DNA from: Betaproteobacteria bacterium
GTDB taxonomy: Bacteria > Pseudomonadota > Gammaproteobacteria > Burkholderiales > SG8-39
Length of the DNA stretch: 5,568 nucleotides
Direction: 5' to 3'
NCBI GenBank assembly: GCA_019237595.1
Contig: JAFAGU010000261.1
Location: forward strand, 1 to 5,568
A program made the translations under genes and the position numbers. The notes below the pieces were generated by a model that was given only the letters and a program-made list of their open reading frames with translations, was not told where the DNA came from and made no database searches. Positions 3,476 to 5,568 of this stretch are shown here, piece by piece; position 1 is the stretch's first letter; the number at the start of each line of letters is the position of its first letter.

Positions 3476-5568
3476 CAGGCGGCCCCGGCGCAGAAGAAGC
3501 CCGCCACCAAGGCCGACGATTCGCGCTCGCGCGCGCTGCTCGAAGAGGCGCAGAACCAGCTCCAGAAGGGCGACTTCCCGGCTGCAGAGGCGGCGAGCCT
3601 TCGGCTGCTCGAGGAAAACATCCGCGTCTTCGGGCCCGACCACCCCAATGTCGCCAACGCCCTCAACCTCCTGGGCGCGGCGCACCTCAAGCAGGGCAAG
3701 TTCAGCGAGGCGGAAGGCGACTTCCGCCGCATGCTGACCATCTACGAGCGGCGGCTCGGGCCTGAGCACGAGTTCACCGCCGCCGCGCTGAACAGCCTCG
3801 GCCTCGTCCTCGAGCGCCTGGGCGACTACGCCGGCGCAGAAACGGTCCTGCGCCGCGCGGTGGCGATCCTCGAGAAGAAGCTCGGCAGGAACCATCCCGA
3901 CACGGCGACCACGCTTTCCAACCTCGCCCGCGTGCTCGACAGCCAGGGGAAATTCGCCGCGACCGTCCAGTCGGGCGCTCCTGGCGGCAAGGCCGACGAC
4001 ACGGCGCGCCTCGTATCGCTCGCGCAGCAGGCGCTCGCCCGCGGCGAATACCGGCAGGCGGAGACGCTGCACGACCAGGTGCTCGCCATCCACGAGAAGA
4101 CGCTCGGGCCGGAAAGCCCCGTGACTGCCAACTCGATGTCCAACCTCGCTTTCGTATACACGCTGCAGGGCCGGTTCGCGGATGCGGAAAAGCTCTATCG
4201 CCGCGCGCTTGCCGTGCGGGAGAAGGCGCTCGGGCCGAACCATCCGGACGTGGCGACGAACCTCAACAACCTCGCGAGGGTGCTCCAGGAGCTCGGAAAG
4301 GACGAGCAGATCGCCGCTTCGGAGGCGCGCGCCCGGGCACGTTCCGGCGCCCTCGTCGGCGCCACGACGGAAGTGGAGGGGATGTATCGGCGAGCGCTCG
4401 CGATCCAGGAGCGAGCCCTCGGCAAGGAGCATCCGGACACCGCCAACACGCTGAACAATCTCGGCGGCATGCTTGCGCTGCGCGGGGACTACGCGCAGGC
4501 CGAGCAGATGCACCGGAGCGCGCTCGCGATCGTCGAGAAGGTCTACGGGGAGCAGCATGCCGACACGGCGGCCGTGCTCACCTCGCTCTCGCAGGCGCTC
4601 GACCGGCAGGGCAAGATCGTCGAGGCCGAGGCGTCCTACCGGCGCGCCATCGAGATCTCGAGGAAGACGGGCAACCCGAGGAACCTGCTCATCAACACTT
4701 CGAGCCTGGGCTTCGCGCTCGCGAAGCGCGGCCGCAACCGCGAGGCGCTCGGCTTCTTCATGGAGGCGCTCGACACGCTCGACTTCCTCTACTCGCAGAC
4801 GCGCGGCTATTCCGAGGAAACCCGGCAGGCGTTCCTCTCCCAGTTCTCGACGATCTACCGCGAGACGATCCGCGTCCTCATCAGGCTGAACCAGGACTTC
4901 CCGGGCTCGGGCTACGACCGGCAGGTGCTTTCGGTCGCCTCTCGCAACCAGAGCCGCGTCTTCACCGAAATGATGCGGCAGGCCGACGTGGCGCGCTTCC
5001 AGGGCGAATCGGCGTTCGTGAAGCTTCGCGAGACGCGCGAGCGCGACTACGAGCGGCTCGCCCAGCTGCGACAGGCGCGCGCCACCGTGCCCGTGACCCT
5101 CGCCAACGCCGAGAGCCGCATAGCCGAGCTCGACCGCGACATCGGCGGCGTTGCCAAGGAGCTCGCCCAGACGGAGGACCAGCTCTGGGCGCGCTACCCG
5201 CGGTTCATGGAGCTCGCCAATCCGCGGCCGGTGACGGTGGAAGACCTGCAGAAGCGACTCCTGAAGCCCGACGAGGCGCTTCTCTCCTATGTGCTCCTGC
5301 CGCAGGAGACGGTCATCTTCGCGGTCACGCGTGACGACTTCCGCATGGTGGTCGCCCGGGTGAAGCGCTCGACGATCGTCGAGCGCGTGCTCCGCATTCG
5401 CCGCTCCATCGAGAAGGTGGCCATCGGCGAATCGGTGCTCTTCCTCCGTGATATCGACCCCGATACCCTCTCGTCGCTGTACCGCGACCTCGTCGAGCCG
5501 GTCGCCGCCACGATCGGGGCGCGGCAGAAGGTGCTCGTGGTCGCCGACGGGCCGCTGCAGACGATCCC
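3419..5568 (+). CDS. Exported TPR-CHAT domain protein, 5' part (runs off the window)
   Basis: A frame with no stop begins at ATG 3419 and continues 716 codons to the right edge. Residues 1-19 form a Sec signal peptide: Arg2-Arg3, a hydrophobic Leu/Ala/Val core, and an ALAAA-QA type I cleavage site after Ala19. Residues 36-460 are about nine kinesin-light-chain-type TPRs of 41-42 residues (NHPDxATxLxNLAxxL, then YRRALAxxEKxLG). Residues 461-600 are helical, with a charged stretch likely to form a coiled coil at about 533-592. From about 593 the sequence matches the entry to CHAT domains: YPRFMELANPRPV (593-605), LKPDEALLSYVLL (615-627), and VLVVADGPLQTIP (705-717). CHAT domains are caspase/separase-like cysteine peptidases, but the catalytic His and Cys would come after the edge, so activity is unproven. 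There is no clear ribosome site, so translation is probably coupled to the upstream usp through TGATG. Codon use matches the neighbours. The export signal makes a cell-envelope role more likely than a cytoplasmic one. The biological role is unknown. Confidence 0.9.
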   Translation, partial: MRRLLLAVALACAPALAAAQAAPAQKKPATKADDSRSRALLEEAQNQLQKGDFPAAEAASLRLLEENIRVFGPDHPNVANALNLLGAAHLKQGKFSEAEGDFRRMLTIYERRLGPEHEFTAAALNSLGLVLERLGDYAGAETVLRRAVAILEKKLGRNHPDTATTLSNLARVLDSQGKFAATVQSGAPGGKADDTARLVSLAQQALARGEYRQAETLHDQVLAIHEKTLGPESPVTANSMSNLAFVYTLQGRFADAEKLYRRALAVREKALGPNHPDVATNLNNLARVLQELGKDEQIAASEARARARSGALVGATTEVEGMYRRALAIQERALGKEHPDTANTLNNLGGMLALRGDYAQAEQMHRSALAIVEKVYGEQHADTAAVLTSLSQALDRQGKIVEAEASYRRAIEISRKTGNPRNLLINTSSLGFALAKRGRNREALGFFMEALDTLDFLYSQTRGYSEETRQAFLSQFSTIYRETIRVLIRLNQDFPGSGYDRQVLSVASRNQSRVFTEMMRQADVARFQGESAFVKLRETRERDYERLAQLRQARATVPVTLANAESRIAELDRDIGGVAKELAQTEDQLWARYPRFMELANPRPVTVEDLQKRLLKPDEALLSYVLLPQETVIFAVTRDDFRMVVARVKRSTIVERVLRIRRSIEKVAIGESVLFLRDIDPDTLSSLYRDLVEPVAATIGARQKVLVVADGPLQTI
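3524..4798 (+). repeat. Tandem TPR array (kinesin-light-chain type) within the TPR-CHAT gene
   Basis: At protein level the units start near residues 36, 74, 116, 158, 194, 231, 273, 336, 378 and 419. Most are 41-42 residues, with a helix A of the form HPDTAxxLNNLAxxLxxxG and a helix B of the form YxxAExxYRRALAIxEKxLG. Two units are irregular. The unit at 158 loses its helix B in a Gly/Pro-containing stretch (about 183-193, SGAPGG), and the unit at 273 has about 20 extra residues (about 296-318) before helix B resumes at YRRALAI. At DNA level the units are diverged, not exact copies, so this is an old repeat family and not a recent expansion. Such arrays usually form superhelical protein-binding scaffolds. 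Confidence 0.85.
5231..5568 (+). other. Start of the CHAT peptidase domain (truncated by the window edge)
   Basis: Residues from about 605 show the alternating strand/helix start of CHAT domains: LKPDEALLSYVLLPQETVIF, then a long basic helix (about 647-668), and then VLVVADGPLQTIP at the edge. The last stretch corresponds to the conserved strand and DGPL-x-x-(I/L)P turn ahead of the core. In known members the catalytic His and Cys follow this turn, so neither is visible here. Confidence 0.75.

Noticed and set aside
3377..4558. A 393-codon minus-strand open frame across the TPR region
   Set aside because: Its translation has Arg/Glu/Leu-rich quasi-repeats that simply reflect the TPR repeats on the plus strand. 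The plus-strand frame has a signal peptide, TPR signatures and a CHAT start, and stays open for 716 codons.
4473..4889. A 138-codon plus-strand frame rich in Arg, Ser and Thr
   Set aside because: The low-complexity Arg/Ser composition is typical of an out-of-frame reading of GC-rich DNA. It lies wholly inside the TPR-CHAT gene.
3419..5568. CRISPR-associated (type III-E Csx29-like) TPR-CHAT system
   Set aside because: There are no CRISPR repeats or cas genes in the window, the protein carries an export signal, and its TPRs are of the common kinesin-light-chain type.

Overview
The window comes from a high-GC bacterium. Codon third positions are overwhelmingly G or C, and the gene content (a GcdH/thiolase/PaaH-type CoA-ester degradation cluster, a short UspA-like protein with an RWW motif, and a TPR-CHAT protein) fits a proteobacterium, most likely a betaproteobacterium. 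That placement is an inference from protein style, not from a marker gene.

Layout. The left half (1-2903) is a tightly packed minus-strand operon read from right to left: a two-domain 3-hydroxyacyl-CoA dehydrogenase of the PaaH/PaaC family (2903-1410), a 3-oxoadipyl-CoA-type thiolase (1396-185), and the first 62 codons of glutaryl-CoA dehydrogenase (188 to the window edge). The first two genes are 13 bp apart and the second and third overlap by 4 bp (ATGA). Together they can carry out the end of glutaryl-CoA or dicarboxyl-CoA breakdown: oxidative decarboxylation of glutaryl-CoA to crotonyl-CoA, then (after a hydratase not seen here) oxidation of the 3-hydroxyacyl-CoA and thiolysis to acetyl-CoA.

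A 75-bp divergent intergenic region (2904-2978) holds a perfect TATAAT on the plus strand, a TAAAAT on the minus strand and a short inverted repeat between them. The two candidate promoters appear to overlap.

The right half (2979-5568) is a plus-strand pair: a 146-residue universal stress protein and, starting on the last base of its stop codon (TGATG), a long gene that runs off the window. The latter encodes a Sec signal peptide, an array of about nine kinesin-light-chain-type TPRs, a helical linker and the start of a CHAT (caspase/separase-like peptidase) domain. Its catalytic His and Cys would lie beyond the right edge, so activity cannot be judged. This stress-protein/exported TPR-CHAT pair is the least ordinary item here. 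The catabolic operon is conventional apart from a TTG or frameshifted start at its first gene. I see no RNA gene, mobile element, CRISPR array or clear terminator.
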